Assembly: GCA_012064415.1 (NCBI GenBank)
Contig: SSNU01000328.1
Coordinates: 1-64,000 of the forward strand
From: Gyrodactylus bullatarudis
Taxonomy: Eukaryota; Platyhelminthes; Monogenea; Gyrodactylidea; Gyrodactylidae
Length of the DNA stretch: 64,000 nucleotides
Direction of reading: 5' to 3'
The stretch's first letter is position 1. Every line of letters begins with the position of its first letter. Made by a program: the position numbers and the translations under genes. The notes below the pieces were generated by a model. The model saw nothing but the letters and a program-made list of their open reading frames with translations. It did not search any database and had not been told where the DNA came from. Shown one piece after another: positions 24,428 through 36,260 of the stretch.

Positions 24428-26168
24428 CCTGAGACTTGTGTGAGGAAAATCAAACACTTTTCAATCTCTTCCGAAAATATATCTCATGAAGCTACTTGAA
24501 AGTAGTGTTGTTACCTATTTTTTACAATAATTTTTAATTTTTACATATTTGAATAGAGCTTTTTCTGATCTTTCCATCTGTGTAGCTTTCACTGCAAAGA
24601 TATTCCGTTTCAAAGTTTTTCAGATTTTAAGCTTTCATCAATTTTTTTCTCAACTCTGTATACCCAACTATTCATTGTTATTTTAGCGAGTCAATCCTTT
24701 CGAAAATACGCTTCATTATTTATTTCAGAGGTGTCAAATATTTACGGTTAAACAATGTGATACTCTTTTTACTTTTTCTCAGCTTTTTAACACTGAATGA
24801 GATTTCATGACGTGTATTCGTTCAATATATCGAGTCTATTAAGATACAGTATTCTGACTATTCATTAAATTAATTATTAATTAATAATTAATTATATTGA
24901 TTATAATCAATGAAACCGTTTAAATTTTCAGAAAAATAAATAAATTTTTAATAAATAAGACTCATAAGCTATATTGTCACATTATTTACATTTTTTTTGT
25001 TGTTAGAAATAGAAATTATATTGAAAAAAATAATGGTTTACAAAATGATTATTGGATAAATGACAATAGTAGATCTTGTTTTTGGTTTATAGGCGAGGAA
25101 GAAACATAAATCATGAATAAGTTTTTTGATTGCAGTTGAAATAGTGTTGGCAGTATATCTGGAAATATTAAATCGAAAATCACCTGGTTAGCTTTACTCA
25201 ATGAAGATCTGGATATAGGAGAGATTGGGAGTAGTCAATTTTAGATCGGATATGTTTAGTTATACTTTTTATGCAGTTAAGGTTGTCACAATTACATTAG
25301 TCGGAATTTGATTCACATTCCATATTATAGACTTTTTGAAACAGTTTTTGATGCAATCTTCTTTAACTAAATTGAAAGATTTTTCAATCATCATATAAGC
25401 CATTGAAACATCAGGAGTAAATGAAATATTCGCCAAAATTTTACGGAAATTTGATTTGAAGCTCCAAATAATGCCCTGATCTAATGGCTGGCAAACGGAT
25501 GTTGAATTGGGGGGGGGGGATAAAAATAATAATTTGACATTAGCAGGAACAACTGGTATTTTGTGAAACGAAACATTGTCAGCAAGTAATAAAACATTTT
25601 TGCCTGAATCATATTCTGAAATTTTTTCTAGCCATTCTTGAAAGAGTTCAGCATTATTCCAAGCGTTTTTATTTCCTTTGTAATTTTCCGGAATGTTTCT
25701 TTTGAAGCACCTCGGTTTTTTAGAATGACCTTCCAAAGATTAAAATTGAAACTTTTTTTTTTTTATTTTACTTACCAAAAAAAATTACTAACGGAGGATA
25801 TTTTTCACCAGACATAGCATGCAACGACTGTTAATCTATCTTTTGTTTTTTTTGAACCTCTACAGTTCTTAGAATTCATATCCACTGTCAAGACACCTCT
25901 TTCTTGAAAAAATAAAGATGTTTCATCAATGTTGAATATGTTCTGTATACTTTTGAAGTGTGTCTTGAAACGGAATATCTTTGCAAGGAAAAGTCAATTT
26001 GCAGTGAAAGCTACACAGATGGAAAGATCAGAAAAAGCTCTATTCAAATATGTAAAAATTAAAAATTATTGTAAAAAATAGGTAACAACACTACTTTCAA
26101 GTAGCTTCATGAGATATATTTTCGGAAGAGATTGAAAAGTGTTTGATTTTCCTCACACAAGTCTCAGG
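24428..26168 (-). mobile_element. Tigger/pogo-type DNA transposon, defective
   Basis: The element is bounded by TA on both sides (24426-24427 and 26169-26170). Terminal inverted repeats start CCTGAGACTTGTGTGAGG; they span 186 bp on the left (24428-24613) and 204 bp on the right (25965-26168). The 18-bp difference is a segment between two TGCAAA repeats, present on the right and missing on the left. Inside, on the minus strand, lies a DDE transposase that starts only at its catalytic domain. The N-terminal HTH/CENP-B region is absent, so this copy is a deletion derivative. The long inverted repeats reach right up to the coding part. Confidence 0.8.
25269..25960 (-). pseudogene. Tigger-type DDE transposase, N-terminally deleted and frameshifted
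   Basis: From about 25960 the minus strand reads FKSIQNIFNIDETSLFF (first catalytic Asp in NIDET), then KTKDRLTVVAC, a one-base frameshift near 25820, SGEKYPPLVIFFG, an apparent 46-nt intron (25775-25730), then HSKKPRCFKRNIPENYKGNK. The second Asp lies in VLLLADNVSFH. FLSPPPNSTSVCQPLDQGII is the family's NTTSxxQPLDQGI motif. The third acidic residue is probably in KEDCIKNCFKKS. A run of G on the plus strand at about 25510-25519 encodes the PPP. The CENP-B-like DNA-binding domain is missing, so no active protein is expected. Confidence 0.8.
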
Positions 26169-27189
26169 TATTGTAGATAAAACAATATTTTAGCCTTAAA
26201 TTTAAGTAATCTAGATAACTTTTTATTCTGTGTCGAATGGTGCTAATTTCATGATGATTGAACGAAAAAAATAACTTTGTTTTGACGAAAGCAAATTGAA
26301 TAAAAATTGGCATAACGATAGAATTTGAAAAGTATAAGCCAATACTGAAATTTCGGGTCGAAATAATGAAAAAAACTCAAGCAAGATGTCACCTGGTTTC
26401 TAAAAAAAAATATAAATTTCACACTCCTACTCATAAGTAATAAAGCAAAAAAAAAGTCCTGACCGTCTGTTTAACTTTCATACATTTTTTAGGAATTTTA
26501 GTGTAGTTACTGCATAATATTCCTTTAAGCGAGAGGAGCCAAAAATCGAAAATAACTACATGTATGGGTGACAGAAAGTAACACACTGCTCTGAAATTTA
26601 TAGCTTTTATCAGCAAAAATCGAAATTTAAGTGTACTCAAAGATTATTTACACGAATATTTAATAAGTTTTTTTTATTAAGAACACTTTTCCTCATTTAA
26701 TAAATAGAAAGAATGTTTATTTCTAATGAATAACAGTAATTCGAAAATTATGCGGGCAAATGATTGACTCAAAAGTTACATTGAAAAGAAATGTTCATGT
26801 TTGAAATTTTAGTAATTACTATAGAAGAAACTCGTTTTAAATCTGGTCATGATGAATCTTTGATACTTTTTTCTAAAAAATACAAATTTTACTAAAGAAT
26901 AAAATTTTTACCGGGAATTGGGATTCTTCGGATTTCTGATTTTTAACTTTATTTCATCAAATTTCGTTCCCTACCAGAGGTCTTGCAGCCAGATTCTTGA
27001 TTTCTTTTTGTTCTTTTATTGTAATATGAATATGAAAAAACCCAAGATAAAATTGAGTTTACAATGTAAACTTTACATGTAAGTAGTCAGATTACTTTTA
27101 GCTGTTGAATGCCTGTGGTTCTATTATGTCACTAAGAGATATTTTCTTTCCAAAATTTAAACATAACTCGAAAATCCTGACACCATAGA
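26169..27189. other. AT-rich interval, nothing recognised
   Basis: This lies between the Tigger element and the hAT-like MITE. The short open frames on the minus strand (26249-26640) are low-complexity and have no splice partners or recognisable motifs. Confidence 0.3.
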
Positions 27190-27197
27190 ATAATTAG

Positions 27198-27779
27198 TAG
27201 AGCATCAAAAAGTCATATTAGTCATATTTTACAAGTAAGGTATATTAAACAAATAAAGCACATTGGTATAATCAGAAAAGGTGTGAGGTTTCATATAAAA
27301 AAGTTATAAAAGAGCATATATCCGTCATATATTTTGTGATAGGTCATATTTTTTAAAAGGCATATTTATACATAATGTATACTTTGCATAGAATATCCCC
27401 ATACCTAATCTAATTGACCAATCACATTCATTCTTTGATTTCCCATGATTGACATTTTGATTACGTCATGCAGCGTGCTGCTTTATTCTATATCATTTTA
27501 ACCATAGTACTCCAACACCAAGTACAATATAAATAACGCATTTTATCGAATCCTGACTCAATGTATTCCTAGAATCTAGAACGGGAGATCTATATTGTAA
27601 TACAGATGTATTGTATTTGATGTTGCACTGCTAACCAAAGCAAATCATTTCTTATATATTAACATTGACTCATAAGTAAAGTAGGAAAATTTTAAGTCAT
27701 ATAATATGACCCAAAAAAATAAGTGCCTTTTTATAAGCGCCTATAAATGAGTTTTTTAGGTCATATTTTTGACACTCTA
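27198..27779. mobile_element. hAT-like MITE
   Basis: The ends are TAGAGCATCAAAAAGTCATATT on the left and AATATGACCT..TTTTTGACACTCTA on the right, related as inverted repeats of the TAGAGTGTCAAAA type common in hAT elements. Flanking 8-bp duplications ATAATTAG (27190-27197) and ATTATTAG (27780-27787) differ at one base. The 582-bp interior has no transposase. Confidence 0.62.
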
Positions 27780-27787
27780 ATTATTAG

Positions 27788-30690
27788 TATAACCGGGCAT
27801 TTTGAAATTACTAGAATTGATTTCTTGAAACTTATTCCTAGTAGGTATGTTTCCTAGCTTTTTCTATTAATTTCTTTAAAAAAGGAAAAAAAAATAATAC
27901 CTTGTTTCTTCTTGAAAAACTGAATTTATTTGTTCTGACACATAAAATCAAAGCCTTTTGAGTTTCAAGTACCAATATTGAATTGACTGGCGCTATCTAT
28001 TCGAATTATTATTAATGTTGAGTAGTCTTTTATTTACACTTGGACAACTGTTATTTGATTTGAGAGCTGACAGGAAGCTTTTTCCATCTTTATTGAATAA
28101 TATTCAATGAATATTATTTATTTATATGCCAAATCCTAACACATAAATATAACTATACTGAGATATATTTACAATATAATGAAAAAATAGGAGCACTCCA
28201 ACAAATTTCTTTTCGAGTTTTGAATTACCATAAAGTGATAGAGAAAGAGAGGAAAAAAGCGTATTGCCACTCACTTGCTAGCTGTAGCAAAATTTCAGAA
28301 CGTCTTCATCCTCCACTATACAAAAAAACAGAATGAGTACAGAAAAATACTAATTAAATTACACCTAAATAGGAGTTTGGGGTGGATAGATTGAGGTCGA
28401 GGTTAGTTTTTGTATGTAGGAGAGGAATATCTAAAATTTCCCAGTTTACTTTCCTAGTCAAACTTTGGATTCGACTCCTACACCCCCCTCAGAAATAATT
28501 GAATTCAGTTTTTTCATTTTTTCAAGTTTCCCTTCACTCAAGGAATGAATGTTTGATTTGTACAAAATAATTTGATAAGGAAAATTACTGTAATATAATT
28601 AGAATAGTATCTGCCACAGGAGATAGGGAGAGACAGACTGATCGAAAATATAGAATAGAAAATTGCATTAAAAGTCACTCAAGCAGTAAGATCAGTTAAA
28701 ACTCAACAGTAATAAAATTAATTCATCCCCATCTTTGATTAACCAGAGTGGACATTTCCAAGTAGGAAGGGTTTTCTTTATTTCCAAAATTGATGCTTCA
28801 ATAAAAGTTATTTCCTTAAAATCCTTCCATAATTATAATTAGTCCAGGAAATCAAAAAGTTGACCCCTACTTGAAGGAATAGAAAGTTCATTAGTTTTCA
28901 ATGATCCAGAAATTCAGGTTTCACCAAATATTAATGTCCATGAGAGTTCAAGAAATCAGTTTTATATGTTGCTGTAAAGTCTAATCAGAACCGACTCGTC
29001 ATTCTACTAACTAGCAAGACGAATAGTTAGCATTTTCCAAGAAATAAGGAACCTTATGACCAGAAAAGGGAAGAAAATTTTGATGAAGTATAAATGTACG
29101 TTTTTTACGTCTTAAGAATAATCTCAAGGAACTGGATTAAATTCTGACGCATTTTGGCAATGGAAATTGAGAAATTTACTGGTTTGTCTTTAACTCGATT
29201 TGCTTTATTATTTTTTGGGAGGTTTTGAGATGTTCTTCGAATTCTTGCTCTTTGTTCGGCTAAATCATTGACTTGGGTTAAGAATTTTTTGTTTGATGAG
29301 ATAGTTGGAGCTATTTTTTGAAATTAAGTTCTAGGGAAAATTGGACATCACGTTATTTTACTTCATCGTGTCATCGATTTCATCCTTTGAGAAATTCGGG
29401 GGTAAATTCTCTCTGCCTTTTTCTCTAGGTGTGTATCACACCGATGAGTATACCCGAGATGGAGAGATTGTTATTGGTACAAAGATTGGTAGAGTCTTCC
29501 TGCTTCTTAGAAAGCTCTTGAAATCAAGTGGCCGTAATCTTGAGATTCTATATTAATCATAAACTTCCAGCTTTGTAATTTTCGGTTATTTTTTCTGGTT
29601 ATCTTGTCAGAAATAAATCTCATATGATGAGGTATTCATTAAAAAATTAGGTTGCATCATAAAAACTGAGATTTTTCAGATGTGATTAAACCTATCATTC
29701 AAAATATTCGCCAGGAATTAGACTATTAAACTTTTATAAAGATGTGTGAAGATTTTAACTGATCATCAGTTACTGATGGCTTATATAGTTTTATTCACTT
29801 GATATGAACTCTAATTGGTTTTATATTGGTTTTCAGGTTTTATATGATCTAGTATCACGAAGTATCATTGAGAATAAATTAGTGTATTTTATTCTGACCT
29901 GATAGAAATAGATTGTATCATATTTTTCAAAAGCTATGATCCTTGTTGCGTAGTTTGATCATATCCAACGTAAAAGAGTAATCAGAAGAAATTTTCTTAC
30001 TGCGAACTTGAGCGCTTCAAGAGACATTCAAATGATGGTCTCTTTCGCAAGCTTTCCCCCAAGAGAATAATCTGTAATTTGAATGCATAAATATCTTTTT
30101 GAGAACTCGAGATTGAATGTTTAGAGTGTTATTGATGACTTTACGTGATACTGAGATTTATCAGGGCAAACATATATGTTTACCTAGGAATAATTATAAT
30201 TTCTGCTCACTCTTTCGTCCAGGTAGAAATGTCAGAAATATATTCACTCATTTCATTACTCTGTACATTTCTAGTTTTTATTCATTCATTCGTGTTTGAG
30301 GTCATTTTCGATAGAATATAGACTGGTTATATGCACAATATGTATCAGGATTATTTGTAGGTTATCTTGCTTGAGGCACTTCTTTTCGTATAGCAATAAA
30401 ATACGACAGTCCTTAGAAACATTATGTTGTTAGTTGAATCAGGGAAATTTGAGACTTTGATATCCTCTCAAGTTGTTTTCAAAATTATTTACATAGAAAC
30501 AGGAAACAGTATAAAACAGAAAAACGGGACCTATTTGTTCAAAAGCTTGAGTTCAAACACGAATTTTTTGTCTAGAATTGATCCGAAATATCAGTGTTTA
30601 ATCGCTTCCAATCTACGAAAACAATAAAAATTTTGAGGCTTGAAAAAGTGACAATTTGGTTCTTTTTCAAAATTCAGAAAATAGCCCAAT
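27788..30690. other. 2.9 kb without supported genes
   Basis: It holds only short frames with no domain similarity, A/T tracts and no recognised repeat ends. Nothing specific can be called. Confidence 0.3.
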
Positions 30691-30694
30691 TTAA

Positions 30695-31107
30695 CCCGTG
30701 AGGTCCCAAAAAATTTTTTTTCATGATTCGCATTCAATCTATCCTATGGTTTGTGAATACGCCGATTACAAATCTTTAGTCATTTTTTGATCCAAATACA
30801 GGTTATCTTTGTAGCTTTAGGAGATAGAGTTCAGGTGATTGCTTATTTGAATTCTACAGGTATGATTTTAGGATTTCCAGTAAAACTTTTTAAACAAAAA
30901 TTAATTTTTTTGGAAAAAATGAACTCTCTTTTAATCAGTATAGCACGAGTTTGACGAATGATAGAGCCAAGATCTTTGCGTATTCCAGGAGATTAATAAA
31001 TTTCCTATCGAATGGGTGGTAAACAAAGTATTTTCTGAGCCTTGAATGAATAATAATGAGTTGCTGAAAGGACGTGTGATAGAATTATTAACATGGGACT
31101 TTAGGGG
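30695..31107. mobile_element. TTAA-flanked MITE family P, copy A
   Basis: TTAA borders both ends (30691-30694, 31108-31111). The ends CCCGTGAGGTCCC and GGGACTTTAGGGG form imperfect inverted repeats, as in piggyBac-type elements. The segments TGATTCGCATTCAATCTATCCTATGG and GATCTTTGCGTATTCCAGGAG recur in other copies (46204-46299 and 61449-62314). No transposase is encoded. Its right end lies about 515 bp from the end of the TMEM151-family coding sequence. Confidence 0.68.
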
Positions 31108-31625
31108 TTAAACTTTCAAGATAAGATATCAGGATAAAATTTATGATGGAAATAACAGCTACAGAAGAAAATTCACTTGACTCTGGACCTGATCTCGGCA
31201 ATTAACAAAAGTGTGGTAAAAGAGTTGAGAAAATTTAATTAATTTAAATGTAAAATAAAATTCTAATTTTTATCATGAAACAGTTATTCGGCCCAATTCG
31301 CAACATATCGTACCACACTTTTGTTTATTCACGAGATCTGGTCCATGATTTTGTGAAAGGACTTTAATCTGTTCTAGCAGCTATCCATCTTGAATTTTAT
31401 CTTGATAAAGACAATAAGAATATGCAACTTTTGGTATCAATGGAAATTTTTGGAGTCATGGAAAAATATTTTCTTTGGGGTCATTTTTTGAATTAACATT
31501 TAATTTTTTCTTACGTGCAATTTATAGTTTCTTAAAAAAAAATTAATTAACGGACATTGCAGCTCCTTGTAAAACTGAATATAAAAATATTTTATTCATA
31601 ATTCACAAGTATAAAAATTCATATT

Positions 31626-34600
31626 CTAGATAATTTTCTCTTGGTCGTTGTCATGCTGGTTATCAAATCGAATATCAAGGGACAACAAGTCCTCTTCATC
31701 TGGTTCTGTGCATACATCCTGGTTACTGACGATGAGAGCTTCATTGTTAACTTTCCTTGCCCACTCAAGGTTGACCATTTCATTGTTACTCTTGTCTGTT
31801 GTTTCTGTCTTTTTGAGTTGAGAGGAGTCTAGAATTAGTTCATCGTTTTTCTTTCGATCGACAACTTTACAAATGGAACAGGTAAAGTCTGCACTCAAAA
31901 GATTGATGAAAATCCTGGGGAAAATTACGAAGCCGAGGAATGTTGAAATTAGGAAGAACACCTGAAAGGCGTAGATGGGTGTTTTTGAGCTATTTTTTAG
32001 AATGTAAAATGTCCTAGGGAAACTTTCGAATCCCTCCAACTCCATTCCTGGAAAAAAAGAACGATTAGATTTTTATAAATCTCTTATGCAGATGACATAA
32101 AAATACTCTTCCCAGCCAAAAGGGATATTGAATTCATACGAAATGAAATCAATCACCTCAGTACTGCCTTAGATCAAATTGGGCTTTCGCTCAATCATAG
32201 CAAGACTAAAATCATGAACTTATATCAAAAAATATCACTGAAACCAGACTTTCTCAAGAGGATTCACGGTAAATCTCACTACCCTTTATCCTCGCAGGCA
32301 CAGATTCCAAGCTAACCTCGATACATTTAAAAACCAGAATATCAAACAGATTGTATCCTTTATATTTAATTTTGTACCAGATAACCATTATTATTATTTC
32401 ACAAACATTTTTAAATAAAAATCTTATATATGACTAGAATATTTTAAACCAATGATTGAAAACTAACAAAAAATCATCCTAATCAAACTCTCAAATTGAG
32501 ATTCTCAATTATGAACTGAAGAAAAATTTTATTTCAATCCAGATCATAGTTTTACCATTAGATAAAAATTAATTTTGACATTCTTTTAACTACAGGATGG
32601 AAATTTTGCTAATTTCAAAGTAAGAATTTGTTTAAAAGTTGCTTTTAAGGATCACGATTAGACAGAGAAATCAAATATACTCAATGAGATTTGAGGAATC
32701 GCCTCATTATCGTGTAAAATTTGAACATCAATATCTTGATGATTTTTACATGGTAAAATTTTGTTGGGACAAGATCACGCATAAATTGTGGGTGTATTGA
32801 TTGTTTTTTCTTTTCTTATGATGATCGTAAAATACAACTTTTGAGTTCAAAAAATGCCCATAATTTCTTCAAAAATTAATATGATGAAAATCAGAAGAAA
32901 GTATACACAATGAAGAAAATAAAAGATCAACGTTTATCAAGACAAAAGGTGAGAATTAAGTTTTCAAAGATTTATTGTGAGAAGCATCAGTCTATAAAAG
33001 GTAGTACAGAACTAAAAGGATTCAAATTTTAGTCAATCACCACGTATAGTGGAATGAGAAATCGTCAAAAGATTTTCATGTAAAGCGGTTTGATGTAAGC
33101 ATTGCTTCGGTCTATAATTTAAATTTAAGCCCCCACACATTAGAGATGTAACGATTTTTGACCTTTTTTTAAATCAAATTTTTCCGTGAAATTTTCACAT
33201 ACTTTATAACTTTGATAACAATGATGTGTGAGATCTAAAATAACTGAAAATTTGTCTGCAATCCCATGCATTGTCATGCATTGCCCATTTTCCCTAAATT
33301 TTCTTGTAGGCATAGTGAAATAACAGAATTGAACAGAAATGATCCTAACATGATTCTATTACTATTTTCATTGAAGCCTTATCAGCAAAAAAGATATTCG
33401 AAATTTTAGTGAGAACGAAGTAAAAATTCATTGAAAATTTAGCGGCACTTTAAAAAAAGTTTGATCTTCAAGTGATAAACTTGAATATTATCACAGACAA
33501 GTATTTTGATACTTGATCTTATATAAAATAATGTTTAGAATTCATAGTATTTTCATTTGAGTAGGTTTTTAAAATAGGTTGAAAAATTTGTTACATCTCT
33601 ACCACTTATACCCATGTAAAGTTTTGCATTGAGACGTACGAATTTTTATGATAATTATTCACTATAATTTACACTGTAAATAAATTGCCTCATCAGGCTT
33701 ATTTTACATATTGACTGTTTTGTATCGGGGCTACTAGCTCAGGCTTGGCTACAGGAGTTTCAATACAGTCAAAGAATTCAACATCAGACATAATTCAAAC
33801 AGGACATACAAGCATGTATTTCAGGATCAAATATCAAAAAAACTGTTCAATAATTATCGGTCTATAATAACAAAATAATTATAACATAAAATAGTGTTTT
33901 AAATTAATCTTTTGACATATTCAAATCATTGACAACATAAAAATCTGTAGGTCTCAAAGTAAAACTTTACACTGGTATGTGTAAGGGCCTAAATTTGTAT
34001 TATGGACCTAAGCAATCCAATGCATACAACAAACCATTTCACTATGCATGAAAATCTCTTGACGATTTTTCATTCCACTATACGGGAAGACACTTTGCTG
34101 ATTAACTCTATAAAAATTTGGTTTTTAAACTACTACAACTGAATTTATAATCGACCAGGAAAAAAAATGATTATACAATCAGCTCACCTTCGCTAACTTC
34201 TATATAATCATCACAACTCTCGTGGTCATTGATAAATTGCCATTTTTGACTGAAAATTTCATCTTGAACACTTTGATCACTAGCGAAGCAGGTTTTCTTC
34301 ATTTGTACACGAATTAGAATGTACTTTGTTAATGAAAGGATCTCTGGTGACTTGTCAATAACATCAAAATTATCGCAATACTGAAAAGTAGACATGGCTG
34401 TAAAGGAAATAATTCTATTGAGGTAATAATTCCCCTGTAGCTCCTTTTCCTTGTCAATTCGAGTCTTTTCCATTTCTTTGCCTTTAACCTGTTCAGGTAT
34501 TTGATTCATTTCAATAGTTGTGGGCTTATTATTATCGGCAGAGTCATCATTGCGCCGGAAAAGATGATGCTTTTTGCTCATTTTGACATAATGATAACCA

Positions 34601-34986
34601 AGGAGTTGCCACCAAAAGACTGGTTTAGTATCCTTCATCTTGTCAAGTTTTTCGTGAAAATCCTTACTCGAGTGCATATGAAATATTTCGGCTCGCATTC
34701 GACTATTCCACGTCTCAAGAAGGTAAACAAAATAAACCATGATAGTTAGTAAAACCATGATGGATTTGTAGACACTGTTGCAAATCAAATCATTACGATA
34801 AAGTTCATTGAGAATATTGAACTTTTGAAAAATTGGACAAATATTGACCAAAACGATGCAAGTGTAGAATAGAAGACTGAGCAGGAAACATTTCCAATCA
34901 TTTTTAAGTACACTGAGAATACCTGAGCGGAGGGAACGTTTAGGTCTGATCTGCAGAGATGAATGCTCAATCAATTTTACAAACAT
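31626..34986 (-). CDS. TMEM151-family membrane protein
   Basis: Two exons, 34986-34188 and 32047-31626, join in phase 1 (G|GTGAGC donor, TTTTTTTCCAG acceptor) and give 406 aa. Residues about 13-60 (IRPKRSLRSGILSVLKNDWK, then CFLLSLLFYTCIVLVNI) match the TMEM151 start and first membrane span. A second span with VYFVYLLETWNSR equals the family's YxxYLxECWHxR. KPVFWWQLLGYHYVKMSKKH matches the CIWWKAISYHYVRRTR block. The splice rebuilds DDYIEVSEG|MELEGFESF, equal to LDDYMEAREGMHLVDFKEYM in the family. The second exon adds the third hydrophobic span and a charged tail. Human relatives are longer (about 470-570 aa). The function of the family is unknown. The intron holds a reverse transcriptase fragment and a foldback element. 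An AATAAA signal lies about 25-40 bp past the stop. Confidence 0.85.
32082..32315 (+). pseudogene. Non-LTR reverse transcriptase fragment in TMEM151-family intron
   Basis: An open stretch of 77 codons begins SYADDIKILFPAKRDIEFIR and continues INHLSTALDQIGLSLNHSKT. It holds the catalytic YADD box and the LNxxKT motif of non-LTR reverse transcriptases. It lies antisense to the host gene and starts only 35 bp from the splice acceptor of exon 2. It has no start codon and is a 5' and 3' truncated relic. Confidence 0.75.
33044..34090. repeat. Foldback element in TMEM151-family intron
   Basis: The left arm has GTATAGTGGAATGAGAAATC, GTCAAAAGATTTTCATG and TAAGCATTGCTTCGGTCTATAA. The right arm, read on the minus strand from about 34088, gives GTATAGTGGAATGAAAAATC, GTCAAGAGATTTTCATG and a matching TTGCTTAGGTCCATAA. 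The arms are about 100-120 bp and lie about 1 kb apart. The interior includes a segment (33388-33440) matching the minus strand of 10490-10545, so it may be nested. Confidence 0.6.
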
Positions 34987-35410
34987 TATTTCTAAAAGTT
35001 TGATTATTCTCGAATAAAATCATGCATTTTCATAGTTTTCTGCAGATCAATGTGTGATTTTATTCGGAACATAAGAAAATTGAAAGAAAATAATATATAT
35101 AATGCGAACATACCATAATAATGAGAAAATAAATAAGAAAAGGGATGGACGTAATTATAAAGCATTTGGCTACATTAAATTTGAATCAGGCAATTTTGTC
35201 ATCCAATGGGAAAGAATCCTTACATAATTTTTAAAACGTTTTATATTTATAAAATTTGACATTCGACCAGTTGGATGTATTTTTAAATTCTAAAATATTA
35301 TTTCCAATATTTTATCCTATACTTTGATATTAAAATTTCTTTTAATCTTATAATTTACATCATTTATTCTTGGCACATATAAGAATAATATGTTTGAAGA
35401 TAGTAAGATT
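34987..35410. promoter_or_regulatory. Head-to-head promoter region, TMEM151-family and Ac45-like genes
   Basis: This 424-bp interval separates two divergent start codons. It is AT-rich with no recognisable motif. A second in-frame ATG at 35390 could serve as an earlier start for the plus-strand gene. Confidence 0.4.
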
Positions 35411-36103
35411 ATGAACTCGTTTTCAGTGTTGTGCATCTTTGTGTTCATTCAGTGTTTCGATTCAGTCACATTTATTCATGAACCATATCTATTCTTTAAT
35501 GCAAACATCTCGCTTCTTAAAAGTGATTCAACGTTATTTTTTTTGAAAGAATCAACCTCAACCTTAACTCATCCTTCTTCAAATCACCTTAACTTGAACA
35601 TGGTCTTTAATGAATTTTATTACAATTTCAACATGAACCTATCTTTTATTAAAGACAAAGACAAATATTTTATTCGAGATTTGTCTATGAGTTTTAAAGA
35701 TGAAGAAGGCAGAAGTTTGTCGAAAATTGCATCATTCTTTAGTTCATCGAATTCCTGATTACAAAGAAGAAAAGTTTATGGTTTTTGAAAATCATGGATT
35801 TCGTTGTAAGTCAGAGTTCCGACTACCGATTGTGAACTCAACAGAATATGAGATAAAAATCTCTCGTCTCAAATTTGCTGCTTTCAACATTTCCTTAGAC
35901 TCTGAAGATGGTATGTGCTTTATCATTATATTACTTATTTAGTGATTTTCGATCGTTGTCCACGAGATATAAAACTCTCATTCAATGCACCTCTCCTGGT
36001 CGGACTAATGATTTTGTTTTTTACAATTTCCTATTCCATATTTTTATACATTGTTCATATCCGAAAGAAGAAAATAATTGCAAAATTGAAGAAAAATTAT
36101 TAA
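35411..36103 (+). CDS. Ac45 (V-ATPase accessory subunit S1)-like glycoprotein
   Basis: Exons 35411-35714, 35743-35910 and 35943-36103 join across introns of only 28 and 32 nt (GTTTGT..TTTAG and GTATGT..TTTAG), phases 1 and 1, giving 210 aa. Residues 1-19 form a signal peptide (MNSFSVLCIFVFIQCFDSV). The luminal part has N-glycosylation sequons. The last third shows the Ac45 pattern: a GFRC cysteine, EIKISRLKFAAFNI (compare LQDFQIQAFNV), a second Cys (FDRCP), a membrane span (APLLVGLMILFFTISYSIFL) and a short basic tail. Human Ac45 is about twice as long; this resembles only its C-terminal, post-furin part. Ac45 guides and regulates the V-ATPase in endolysosomal and secretory membranes. A LAMP-type protein is the main alternative, since both share this fold and the neighbour is LAMP-like. 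The start at 35390 is also possible. Confidence 0.58.
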
Positions 36104-36260
36104 TCCACTTCTTATGTTAATTTATTCTTTAAATCCAGTTCTCTAAAATACAGAAATCAGTTAATTTTCATAATCTCTTCTTGTTGTGAATATTCATTGA
36201 TGTTATCATTTTAATTTTGCATTTTTGAATTTATTCCTTAATAAAGTCGGAGTATTCATT

